In this document: positions 34,988 through 45,685 of the stretch, piece after piece
How the letters are laid out: the number at the start of each line of letters is the position of its first letter
How positions within the stretch are numbered: position 1 is the first letter of the stretch
From: Luzula sylvatica
Taxonomy: Eukaryota; Streptophyta; Magnoliopsida; Poales; Juncaceae
DNA length: 64,000 nucleotides
Direction: 5' to 3'
NCBI GenBank assembly: GCA_946800325.1
Contig: OX326961.1
Span: 45,843,415 to 45,907,414 of the forward strand
Position numbers and translations under genes: made by a program
The notes under the pieces: generated by a model
Database searches by the model: none
What the model was told of the DNA's origin: nothing
What the model saw: the letters and a program-made list of their open reading frames with translations, nothing else

Positions 34988-37264
34988 TGTTGGTTAATTC
35001 TAACCTAGAGGGGGTGAATAGGTAAACCCAGAATGTAATTTCCGCGTTAAGGTATACAAATTCTAAATTTATGCGGAAGCGAAAATGATGTAATGTAAAT
35101 AATGCAAATACTGAACAATTCAACACAAGATGTTTGATGACGGAGTTTGGTAGGTAGTTGCTTTGTAGGTTTAACTCACCGGCTAATTGCTCAATCGACC
35201 GATTCGATTGAATACAAGTACATACGTCTCCGGAGATACCCTTGCGTCTTTTCGACTTTCGATTGAATTCTCGAATCACTCGTACAACGTTTGCCTAGAT
35301 CGATTTACACGTTTTTCTATCGATTTATGACAGACTTTACAAAACTTTGCACTAGCTTATTACACGAATCTAATACGAACTAAACGCAATGTTACAGAAA
35401 TCGCTCGACGCTCGCTAGTCGGGAGGCGACCATCAAGCGTCAAGGATGATTAATCGGGATTAATCGAGAATCTTGGCGGATCTCGACGGATTTTTACTTT
35501 TTATATTTACTACCAAAATTAATTAATCAAATTTCAAATCATAATATTTTTAATAAGTTTTGAATATAATTTAACTAACAAAATACACTACAAAACAAAA
35601 TTCACATAAACTCAAATAATAATTTAAATAACATAAGTGATATCCAAATAACGTAATAAAATTTCAAATAACATAACATTATCATGAAAAGAAAAAAAAA
35701 GAAGAAAAAAATGAGCAAGAATGTTTTCGTTTCAAGCTTGTCCCCCATTGCGAGAAATGGGATAGAAAAATAAATAATTTGCCTTGCACGAAGAGAGAAA
35801 AACGAGAAAAAAGAAATGAAACGCAAAATATATATAAAATTTTAAAAATCTGAAAAATTTTAGTACAAAAAAAAATTTTGGCCCCAAAAAAAACCTTGTA
35901 AAAATCAGCTCGGTGGTGGCTTGGCGGACGTTTGGGGAAAATCCGCCAAGCACAAAAAGCCAAGGAGTTATCGAGACGGCAGACCATCGACTAGCGATTA
36001 ATAATCACCGATTAATCGGCCGCCAAAACCGATTTCTGGAACACTGACTAAACGTGATCGGTCACGCAAATTGAGAATCGTATTCGTTGGAAAGAAAGAG
36101 GATCTAATAATCTCCAAGATTGTTTTAGAAGATTAAGCTCAAGATATTTAGCAAGGATTCTCTCTTTGGATTGTGAAAATATATTTGTTGAAGTAATGAG
36201 AGAGAATGAGGGAAGAATTCTATTTATCGAACACATAGACTCTTTCTTTATTGTGTTTTTCTGAATGGTCTGTTACAACGGACGTGATGTCCATTGTAGC
36301 GGACACAAAGTCAAACTAACAATTACAGTCAATATATTCGTATATTCCATACTCCGTTACAACGGATTATTAAAGAGGTGTATTAAACGATATACTATAT
36401 TCGTATATTCCACACTCTTTAATAATCCACTACATATACTCTCAATATACAATTTTACATAAAGGATATACTATTTCGAGTTGGGTGTTGAAGAAGGCTA
36501 TCTTCCGTTGTTCTCATGGACGTGCCCTAAAGAACGACAACCCCGGATTATCTTGGGGTATTTCCAACAGTCTGCACGAACGGACGGAATAATGCCTAAA
36601 GATAGCGTTCACGCGATCCGGGTAAACAGTTTCAATTTTGTTGTTATTATTTTATTTTATATTGATTTTGTATTTTATATTAATCAATATTATAATTCAT
36701 GTATTTTATTCTTTATCAATATATGAATATACCGTTTTGCTATATTTTGTTTTAACATATTGGTGAATCCGTTGCAACAGAGTATGAGGGTAATGTCGTT
36801 TCTGAAGTGAACGAATAGGTCCGTTACAACGGACTATGATGGTCCTTTATAACCGACTTTCTCCTGGAACTCTCGTGAGTTATTTCACCATTTTTATGGA
36901 TTTCGAATATATTTCTTTGACAAGTTTGGAGCTTAATAATTCACAAACAAGTTTAGAAATACTTATAAGTTATTTTGGTGATTTATGTGATATCCCAACT
37001 TGCGGAATCTTCGATGTATTCATTTCTTGATTCTTCGATATCTCGATTCTTGTGCGTCTTCATGATTTTTTCGACGTCTTGATTCTTCATGTCTTTGTTG
37101 ATTTGAATAACGTCTTCATGACTCTTGAATAATCTTGACTTGCGTTCTTCTTGATCTTCTTATGTGATTTGTACATATATCTTCTACAAGTTTTACTCAA
37201 TAGATTTGTTAATAATATCGACATTGTTTTAAGATAATCAAACAACCGAAAATTTGAACCAACA
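34988..37264 (-). mobile_element. Solo LTR of the TGTTGGTTAA...AACCAACA retrotransposon family, carrying a nested hAT insertion
   Basis: Starts TGTTGGTTAATTCTAACCTAGAGG and ends AAATTTGAACCAACA, like the LTRs at 51349-52670 and 56668-57989. It shares AACGTGATCGGTCACG, the CGATTTACACG segment and the CTTGATTCTT stretch with them. No internal domain follows. The flanks are CGTGT and TGTGT (4 of 5 bases), a decayed 5-bp duplication whose one change is C to T. Without the nested insert it is ~1.6 kb. Open frames inside it are LTR sequence, not genes. Confidence 0.7.
35387..36046. mobile_element. hAT-type element (GATTAATCGG family) inserted in the solo LTR
   Basis: Perfect 8-bp duplication ACTAAACG at 35379-35386 and 36047-36054. 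The ends CAATGTTACAGAAATCG and, reversed, CAGTGTTCCAGAAATCGG are inverted relatives. The body near both ends has GATTAATCGG and CTAGTCGG/CTAGCG words. The empty site can be read in the intact LTRs, where ACTACAACGTGATCGG is uninterrupted. No transposase. Confidence 0.85.
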
Positions 37265-38100
37265 TGTGTCTCTTTTATTCTTCTCAATGTTTCATTTGTA
37301 CATGACTCAAGATAGGTGGAGGTGGAAAGAGTTCTTTTTTTTGTCTCTCCGGTTATGAGGGATGAGAATATGGTGACGAAGGCGGAAATTAGGTTGTAGA
37401 AAATAACCAAAATGATTGAACGCAAAAAGAAAAAAGGACATTCGTTTTAATCATCTTTTTGGGCTCAATTTTTATTAGAATTTACGAATTCTTGTTTTGA
37501 CGCAGCGTCGGAAGTTTCAGAAACTAATCCTATTAAGTAAGGGATGAAAGGAAAATATCTTTTCGGATTTTTGTTAAATGAATAAATAATAACTAAATAA
37601 ATAGATCCGATTTAACACTTATAAAACTCTAACTTCTGGCATATTGTTAATGACCTCATAACCTACTTAGTTGAGTGTTTGACAAAATAAAACATGTTGT
37701 AGAAGTTAGAGGTTCGAGTCTCATTGACATCATATTAAAAAAAAAAAAGTACCAGTAACGACAAGCGACCGTTTGTTGGATATCATTCAGAGGAAAAAAA
37801 AAAAAAATTACGCATATTTTTGGTTTATTTTAAATGGGCCATACAATACAATGTATCTGCCCAAAAGAAGAGGCCCATTTTTATTTTCTCTCAAGTCTGA
37901 TTCCCTAACTTTTGTTCATGTAATCTCGCTATAAAATTAGGACCTGTCAATACCTCAATTTACATCCCAGTTAGATCAAATAAGGTACTTTTAACTTTTC
38001 TGAAATGATGATATTTTTGTGACTTGTCGGGACCCATTTGGGATCCTGGTTTAATGGCAAGTCAAATATCTAGATCGAGTTGTTCATATTTCATAATATA
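37265..38100. other. Intergenic with one SINE-like element
   Basis: Apart from the SINE-like piece at 37630-37752, nothing is recognised. Confidence 0.4.
37630..37752 (+). mobile_element. tRNA-derived SINE-like element with poly(A)
   Basis: TTAGTTGAGTGTTTGACA resembles a Pol III A-box, and AGGTTCGAGTCTCATTGACA a B-box, about 45 bp apart. The sequence ends in A(12) at 37737-37748. The B-box neighbourhood (TTCGAGTCTCATTGACATCAT) is shared with 44945-45030 (TTCGAGTTTATTTGACATCAT). Confidence 0.5.
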
Positions 38101-39419
38101 CTAGGAGATTATCCGCGCTTCGCGGCGGTTTTGTTTCATTTGATTTACCATAAACATAATATATAGTTATGATTTTTCGGGATCAAATATAAGACTTTAT
38201 AAAAATAAATATCATATTGATTAAAGATGTTTGATTATGACAAAATTATTATATTATTTTTGAATATATTACACACTGCGAAATATTTATTTAGTATTTT
38301 AATACAACATATACAAAAAATAATAAATGTCACTATAAAATAATAAAACAACATACATTGACATAAACAAAATCAAAACCATATGATATTCTAAATTTTC
38401 ATATTTAAAATTAAGAATAATAACATTGTAAAAGTTAAAAAAAATTATTTGTGTCTGATAATTTTTATGTTTCATGTTTATTATTGAAAAATATTATATA
38501 AGTTAAAGAAATTATTTGTGTTTAGTAAATAAATATATTTCATTATTTTTTTTAGAGATTAACATGAAACTGTTTTAAGTAAAAATACAAATATAACATA
38601 ATTGTTTTAAAAATAATAATAATAATTAGGATGTGCAATTTTTTTCAATTATATGTTTAAAAATAATAATAATTTGGATTATAAGTCATTAATGTAATTA
38701 TATTTTTTTTATATATTTTTTTACGTAATTGTTTTCATAATTTTATGTTAGAGAAAAGTATTGAATATATGATAATAACATACTTAGTAGTATGTGCAAT
38801 TTTTATCAATTATAGTTTTAAAAATAATAATTATTAGGTTTACAAGTCATTAATGTAATTATATTTATTTTTATATCTTTTTTTACATAATTATTTCATA
38901 ATTTTAAGTTAGAGAAAAATATTAAATATATGATAATATGGATCTCAAAATAAAGATAAAATTCTAGCGAATATATTTCTTATATTTTTTTAAATTATAT
39001 TTTGAAAATACTAACAATATTTGATGTATTTATGATATTATATATTAATTTATTAATGTTAGATATTTAAACTCTTCACATTCTATTTGTATTCACAATT
39101 GATCATGTAACATATTGTGAAAAAATTCAAAATCAAATACAATTGGTTCAACATGAACCTAACAAATAATATTTTGACACGTCATCAGTGTAAGGTGATG
39201 TGGCCTTCTAAAATTGCTTAAAAATATGTGTAAAATAAGGGACACATAAATATCTACAAATAAAACATAATCACACAAAATCAAAAATTAATCTATGGTT
39301 CATATATTGCCACATATCATAATCTAATGGTTGAAATCATTGTGATGATGTGACATGAGTTGTGATGAGGTGGCATGAGGAAATTGCATAAAGATGGGTC
39401 CAAAATAAGGGGTTGGTAA
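38101..39419 (-). mobile_element. Helitron-like element, copy B
   Basis: Same 3' hairpin (CCGCGAAGCGCGG), CTAG end and following T on the minus strand as copy A (8158-9465), and collinear throughout with small indels, ending ...CCAAAATAAGGGGTTGGTAA. For example, AATTGATCATGTAACATATT and GACACGTCATCAGTGTAAGG are identical in both. No ORF. Confidence 0.7.
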
Positions 39420-40188
39420 ATTCTTGTCATTCATTAGGGCATATGTCTGACTTCTACTACTGGCCAATAGCCAATAATAGGTCATTTACTCTTTAGTCTT
39501 TACAGTAAAGTAAGCAATTCTTAATTATTGATTAACAAGACCAAGCTTAATTAGCTGAGAGCATGCATCATTTATTGCACTTATATTTACCTATCGAGTC
39601 TATTAAGGAAAAAAATAGGAATATTTACAAGAGCTAATATGGTTTAATTAAGAGTAATTTAAAAAAATTCTTAACAAATGACCGTTATATTCTTATTTAT
39701 GATGGTTGTTATTTATTATACTCGTTTATTAATGTTATTATCTTCCATCAATCAAACAAAAATATCTTTCTTAATATTACGAAGAATCAAATAAAATAAA
39801 TATAAAAACATATATAAGTCAAACTATTCATACGTTTTTTTTCTTATTGGTGTCAATGATCTTAAATCTTTTTTCGAAAAATGACTATTTAGTCTTCAAA
39901 TTTGTAAAAAATATCGTCATATTATTATTATGATTTCACGATGAGACGTGTTATTTTTATATTTCTCAATTCTAATATATATTTATGGAAGATAATAAAC
40001 CAATTGAGAAATGTAATAAATATCAAACATCATTAATAGGGACATAATAGTCATTTGATAAAAAAAAAAAATTGAAATCGCTCTTTATTAAGTAATGTCG
40101 GCTCTTGCAATAACGTAACCTTTTTTTTTAATTAAATTTCGAGAAAAAAAAATGGCGAGAAGAAATAAATACTTATGTTATATATAGC
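39420..40188. other. Intergenic
   Basis: AT-rich; no gene or repeat recognised. Confidence 0.4.
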
Positions 40189-40654
40189 CAATGTTACAGA
40201 AATCGCTAGGCGCTAGTCGGGCGGATGGGCACCGTCTAGCGCCTAAAGTGATTAATCGGGGATTAATCGGATCTAGGCGGATTTGTAATTTTACATAGTT
40301 TTTGTCATATTTTTTAATTTTTATATATTATAATTTGTGCTACAACTTTTTATACTAAAAATATTGTATATGAATTTTATTTAAGACAACGTCCAAACAA
40401 ATCATAACATGAAATCTACAACATAACAATAATAGTGTTGTTGCTCGGATACGCCGATACGACGATACCGTTACGCGTATCGGATACGGCGATACGACAA
40501 TTTAACATATGATTTAGGATACGATACGCGTATCGGATACGGGTAGATTTTGATTTTTCGGAGTATCCACGCGACATAGAATTTAACACAAATCTAAATA
40601 AACCACAAAATAAAGTTACAAAAAATAGAAAGAAGAAAAAGAGAAGGATGTATG

Positions 40655-40704
<50 letters not shown>

Positions 40705-40832
40705 AAGTGGGCTGGGCGGGCCTAGACGGTATCTAGGCGGACCTAGACGGAATTCCGCCTAGACAAAAACGACTAGGCTAAATCTGGACGTTTGGTCGGC
40801 GTTTAGCGCCTAGACCGACTTTTAGAATAATG
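40189..40832. mobile_element. hAT-type element (GATTAATCGG family), second copy
   Basis: Perfect 8-bp duplication TATATAGC at 40181-40188 and 40833-40840. The left end CAATGTTACAGAAATCGCTA is nearly identical to the element at 35387. The right end reversed is CATTATTCTAAAAGTCGG. Subterminal words are CTAGGCG, GCGCCTA and GATTAATCGG. It contains a nested GATACG element and a ~42-base A-run (40661-40702). No ORF. Confidence 0.85.
40434..40579. mobile_element. Short GATACG foldback element nested in the hAT-type element
   Basis: TGTTGCTCGGATACG at the left and GTATCCACGCGACATAG at the right, with CGTATCGGATACGGCG words between. It is the smallest of the three family members here. Confidence 0.55.
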
Positions 40833-41165
40833 TATATAGCTATCGAGTCTATTAGTTAACCTATGTATTAAAGGCAAATTGACTCTTCTGAAATTTCATT
40901 ATTTTTTATAATAATTTCAGTCAAAAAAAAAAGTTGAATACATTGTATATCAAGATAATGCATGATATTGACTCATTTAATGCATAACTTGCATCCATTA
41001 TAATAGCTCTTTGTAGTTCTTATATTATTACATATCATACATTCCAATCCCCTCTCCCTCTCTCGCTCTATTTTTTGAATTGGTAGGCAATTCGTCTACC
41101 TAGATAATCCTTCTTCTCTTTTCTTTAACACTTCTAAATAAAACTCTTAGCATCCTTCTAAATCG

Positions 41166-41516
41166 ATGTCTTCGTGTAACGCGACGATAGTATGTATTTT
41201 TTGTCTCTCGGAAATTGAGCAGGGGGAAGAAGATGTACAACTCAGTTGTAAGCATACATTTCACAAGAGCTGTATCGACCGTTGGATCATAAATCAGCGA
41301 AAACCAACATGCCCTTTGTGTCGCGATTCTCTGAATTCGGGTCAACTCAAGGATGAAACAGTACATGTACCGGTACTGGTCCGCTTCGAGGAAGAAGAAG
41401 ACGATGATGAGATGAACAGGTTTATTGGGTTAATGGGTACATTTAATGTTTGTTGGCTGTTCGAGTTCGTCATCAACTTGGTTTCGAAACTGGAGAGGGT
41501 AATGAAACAGAATTAA
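41166..41516 (+). CDS. Small RING-H2 finger protein, probable E3 ubiquitin ligase
   Basis: 116 residues, intronless. A complete RING-H2 lies at the N-terminus: C10-x2-C13-x14-C28-x-H30-x2-H33-x2-C36-x12-C49-x2-C52, with the conserved W40 after the sixth ligand and P50 between the last pair, both typical of E2-binding RINGs. An acidic stretch (EEEEDDDE, ~75-82) and a hydrophobic C-terminal segment (FIGLMGTFNVCWLFEFVINLV) follow, perhaps a membrane anchor or helix. There is no N-terminal transmembrane or GLD motif as in classical ATL proteins. The start is the first ATG, eight codons before the first Cys. A pyrimidine-rich patch (CCCCTCTCCCTCTCTCGCTC) ~100 bp upstream may be a core-promoter element. 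The substrate is unknown. Confidence 0.85.
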   Translation: MSSCNATIVCIFCLSEIEQGEEDVQLSCKHTFHKSCIDRWIINQRKPTCPLCRDSLNSGQLKDETVHVPVLVRFEEEEDDDEMNRFIGLMGTFNVCWLFEFVINLVSKLERVMKQN

Positions 41517-42196
41517 TTAATTAAGTCTTATTTCGAGGGAACTGCCAAGAAAATTCATGTCAAAATTGTAAACTTAATTTAGTAAGAAAATTGTACGAAT
41601 ATATAAAACCTTTTTCATATTGTGTACATTCAAATACGATGTATCGCTTGTAATTAAGATGGAGAAAATGGCATGATAGTGAGGCTAAGAAAATGAATTA
41701 CATCGTAATAGAGTACAAGAAACAAGAAACAATCAAAACCTTCAACAATCATTCAAATCACATCACTTTCAGCAGGTGCAAACCACAAATCAAGCTACAA
41801 GTTAGTTCAGACATTGCTATGAAATCATTTTTTCCTCCATAAACAATTTATTATTTCATGTCTTTAATTATTTAACAGGGTTTTGGCCCTTCCTGTTACT
41901 TAATGTTCTATTATGAATATATTTGTCTTATGAATATAAGACCGATACCCTTTTGGTATTCTTGAAAAAGATGTTCTATTATGAATATATTTGTCTATTA
42001 TATTGTCTATATATTTAATGATGATCTTCTAAGACAAAAGAAAAAATTATTATAATTATACTATTTTTTTTTATCAAAGGTGAAAATGATTTTTTTTTTC
42101 ATGGAAAATCCCCATTTTCGCATATATCACTAAAATGCGTTAAATAAAACTTATAACAAAGATATAACATGTGTTAAGCGAAATAAATATGCACTT

Positions 42197-42198
<2 letters not shown>
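41517..42198. other. 3' flank of the RING-H2 gene, otherwise empty
   Basis: GTTCTATTATGAATATATTTGTCT is repeated at ~41906 and ~41971. No gene. Confidence 0.4.

Positions 42199-42293
<95 letters not shown>
42199..42293. repeat. (TA)n microsatellite
   Basis: About 47 TA units, ending at the left edge of the 42294 element. Confidence 0.95.
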
Positions 42294-42295
<2 letters not shown>

Positions 42296-42640
42296 AAATT
42301 GCTATAGTGAATCCATTTCGAGAATCCAAAAAGAATCCACGAAACAGAATAATATGTATGTACTTGCAGACTAATATGTTTGTATTTGCAGAATAATATT
42401 GTTTAACTTGGAGAATAATATTTTAAAAGCGTTTCAGAAACTGCATGCCAGATATTGCGTGTCAGAGAGCGCTTTGTCAGAAATCGTGTATGGACGCGTT
42501 CCGTCATGCACGATACATAGAATAATATTTTGTATAGTTCGGCATAATATTTTATATACTTCAGGATAATATCTTATATGTTTTATTCTAGGTTTGGATT
42601 CATTTTGGATTTTTTTTTTTTGGATTCCACCTAACAAACC
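42294..42640. mobile_element. Decayed terminal-inverted-repeat element at a (TA)n tract
   Basis: The left GTGAATCCATTTCGAGAATCC-AAAAAGAATCCA is inverted and degenerate at the right (TGGATTCATTTTGGATT, TTTGGATTCCACC). The interior repeats GCAGAATAATAT-type words. TA repeats lie on both sides (long left, short right). Confidence 0.45.
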
Positions 42641-42648
42641 ATATATAT

Positions 42649-42816
42649 CAGTGTTTTAAATAGCGGCGCTATAGTGCGCTATAGCGGATTTTTGGAGGTA
42701 ACCGTTGCATCGCTTCGAAATTTAGCTATGTAGCATTTTGTTCCGCTGCAACGCTATAGCGGACTGCTATAACATGAAGCGTTCAAATATAGCGGCCGTA
42801 GCGGTGCTATAGTGTG

Positions 42817-42822
<6 letters not shown>
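42649..42822. mobile_element. ATAGCGG-family hAT-like MITE, right end lost
   Basis: Begins CAGTGTTTTAAATAGCGGCG; rich in GCTATAGCGG, CGCTATAG and AGCGGCCG. Same family as 18802-18970. The right side runs into an (ATT)n tract (42818-42852). Confidence 0.5.
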
Positions 42823-42852
<30 letters not shown>

Positions 42853-43031
42853 AAATTTATAATAATGTTAAAACTATTAATAACAATAGTAATAATAACA
42901 ATAATAATAAAATAATGATATTAATAATAATAGTAATAGTACAAAAAAAATAGTAATTATTATTATAATAAGTATTATTATTATAATTATAATAATAATT
43001 ATTATTATTATTATCGTTATAAAATTTTGTG

Positions 43032-43186
43032 TTTTTTTATCATTGGATTTGCATTGAGATTTGTGTTTTTCCATGATGATCATGAAAATTTGTGCATATC
43101 AATAAATGCACAAATCTCAATGCAAATCCAATGGTAAAAAAATATTAAGTACACAAATATTAGTACTTAATTAAGTAAGTTTGCCT

Positions 43187-43190
<4 letters not shown>
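43032..43190. mobile_element. Partial copy of the (TA)n-associated palindromic MITE
   Basis: Shares CATTGGATTTGCATTGAGATTTG, its inverted copy, and TACTTAATTAAGTA...CCTCC at the right end with 19647-19856. The right edge abuts (TA)n (43191-43232). The left terminus is missing. Confidence 0.6.
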
Positions 43191-43235
<45 letters not shown>

Positions 43236-43299
43236 ATGGCTAAGATACAAAAAATGGAGAAGTCACGGTGATTTATCATTTATTGATGTAAATAAAATT

Positions 43300-43395
43300 T
43301 GAACCCACATTTTTTTCACAACATATCTTTTTGAGTTTTTCGCACTCAACCAACTAATTATAAGATTGTTGGCATAATATATGTTTCTCTAGATA
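43300..43395 (-). mobile_element. SINE-like element (minus strand)
   Basis: On the minus strand, TAGTTGGTTGAGTGCGAAAA (A-box-like) is followed ~40 bp later by GTGGGTTCAAATTTTATTTAC (B-box-like). This is the tRNA-related head of a SINE; the tail is not clear. Confidence 0.45.
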
Positions 43396-43667
43396 TATCA
43401 GGCTGTTGAAAATGCATGGAAAATACGTAAGAATGACATAAACTAATATTTATAATTAGTTGGCATAAAGTAATCAAATCTATTTCAAATGTTATTTTCA
43501 TTGTCATTAAATGGGGATTAGAAGTCTAAACTAGAATGTACTGTAGACTTTGAAAAATCAGCATGCTGATAGCTACAGGAGGAGCATGAATCTCGTCCTT
43601 TTATCGCTCAATCTCATTTTCCTTGTTATACCAATTTTAGAGAAATATAAGTTATAAAACTTAGGGG

Positions 43668-44140
43668 GGTTTACATATTTACCCTTTCTTAAATTTAAAA
43701 TTACATATTTACACTTTCTTAAATTTAAAATTACATATTTACTTTTTCATAAATCTAAAATATCATATTTATCCAAAAATTGAAAATCATCAAATTTCTC
43801 CGGTAAAATTAACGATCAACTATTTTACCGTTTACATATTTACCCTTCTAAAAATCCAAAATATCATATTTACCTTTTTAAAAATAAAAATATCATATTT
43901 AACCAAAGGATATAACAATGTAATCTTATAGATAACAATATAAACACAAAAAATACTTGAATAAAATTCTAAAAAATAATCATTTTGGAGGGCGTGATTT
44001 TTTTTCTTGTCGAGTGACTAGTGAGTAAGGGTACGTATGTTATTTTTATTTGAGAGGATAAATATGATATTTTTATTTTTAAAGGGGTAAATATGATATT
44101 TTTGAATTTTAGAATGGTAAATATGTAATTTTACGAATAA
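43668..44140. mobile_element. Foldback element with ~30-bp subterminal repeats (TTACATATTTACCC)
   Basis: Four to five units of TACATATTTACCCTTTCTTAAATT-type sequence from 43671 to ~43860 face inverted units (GGTAAATATGATATTTTT) at ~44055-44130. The outermost GGGGGGTTTACATATTTACC is matched by ATGGTAAATATGTAATTT. No ORF. Confidence 0.6.
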
Positions 44141-45685
44141 AGCTAAAACTTAAAAGTTATTTCTTTGATACGATTATATATTTTGGCCACTATTTATTTC
44201 TACTTTTGCCCCTCGGATTCACGTGCAATTTGCAAAAAACTTTACTCATGAATCATGATTCGTGGCTCTCTCTTTTTTTTTCAAAAAATAAATTATATTC
44301 GTGGCTCTTATTTAATCTCCTACTTTATATTTACCCGAAAAAGATAGATATGGGCAGAAACCAAAAAAGTGCACCACAGATACACGTACACCTGCAATTT
44401 TCACGGATTCTTTTAAATTAAACATTCTTAACCCCAAATTTTCCTGGAAATAATTAGTGTTTGATATGGCCACAACATAGGCGCCACGTATACGTTTTTC
44501 ATTGTTATATAAAGGTAAAATTGTACTCATACGTCATATCCTATAAACTTCAGAGGCCATATAGAATACTTCCGTATAATTGATAAAGATACATCATATT
44601 AAGAATTAACAAGAATCAATAAGTAATTGTACTCATACGTCATACTCCTGAGTTTTCCATTATATCAAGAATTAACAATTAATTAACACGATAATTAATA
44701 AAAATACATCATATTAACGGTTAAGTGACATGTAATTAAAGTACGTATGAATTAATAATTTTTAATCAATATCAAATTAATCGTTAATGAAATATATTTT
44801 TGTCAATTACCGTGTTAATTAATTGTTAATTGATGATATAAAAGACGTTGGAGGGAAATTTGAGGAGCATGATATAATTATCCTAAACTTCTGTATAATT
44901 GTCTTTCAAATGTGAAATATCATAAATACCACAACAATTGTCAATCATCACGTAGCTCAGATGAGTAAGTGCATGATACAAGATATCATAGATTACGTAT
45001 TCGAGTTTATTTGACATCATACGAGAAGTAAAAAATAATCACCACTCGTGAACTATTCTCCTTAAAATAAACATAAATATTACAACAAATAATAGTTTGA
45101 AGAGTCATCAATTTTGATTAAGATTCTGCCGATGCAACTCGGAATTTTCGAAGTTCGGTCTGATTTATGTTGTGAAGTGGTCGAATTAGACGATTCTGCT
45201 AGATAATAAGCTCATGCTAGGGTTAACAAAACATATAAGAGATGGAAGAGCCCGCGATTAATATTTCCTATATACGATTTCGGCTAGACAAAAAATGATA
45301 TTTGAGAGAAAGGAGAAGAGATGGTAGATATTCTAAATTTTAGATTTTCGATTTTGAATTAAGTTTCCAAAATTGTAGACTCGTATATATTGTAATTAAT
45401 TATAAGGAATTTGTGTTAGTGATTGAGACATCAACATTTTTTTCATATGTAATCTTATGTTTTTCCAAAATACTAATAATTATAATTTAACATAGGAGTC
45501 AACACATGTCAAACAATTAATGAACATGTGATATTATAATTAACTTTTGTTAAATCATGTGAACTGTAATTGCCTGATACATATAAATTAATTATGTAAT
45601 TTTTATTAATTAAGTGTGTTAATAAAGATATAGAGAATGTTATATTGAAATCTGAGAGCCCAATATATTGCTTCAATAATTAATA
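44141..45685. other. Intergenic with a SINE-like element
   Basis: No gene. Repeated TTAACACGATAATTAATAAAAATACATC-like words between 44560 and 44830 suggest an old AT-rich MITE. Confidence 0.4.
44945..45030 (+). mobile_element. SINE-like element
   Basis: TAGCTCAGATGAGTAAGTGC (A-box-like) and TATTCGAGTTTATTTGACATCAT (B-box-like), ~45 bp apart. The second half is shared with 37630-37752. Confidence 0.45.

Noticed and set aside
35602..35987. Minus-strand frames of 73-101 codons rich in Phe/Ser
   Set aside because: They lie inside the non-autonomous hAT-type element and come from T-rich runs; no transposase motif.
36265..37030. Several 60-80-codon frames
   Set aside because: They lie in the solo LTR and change between family members.
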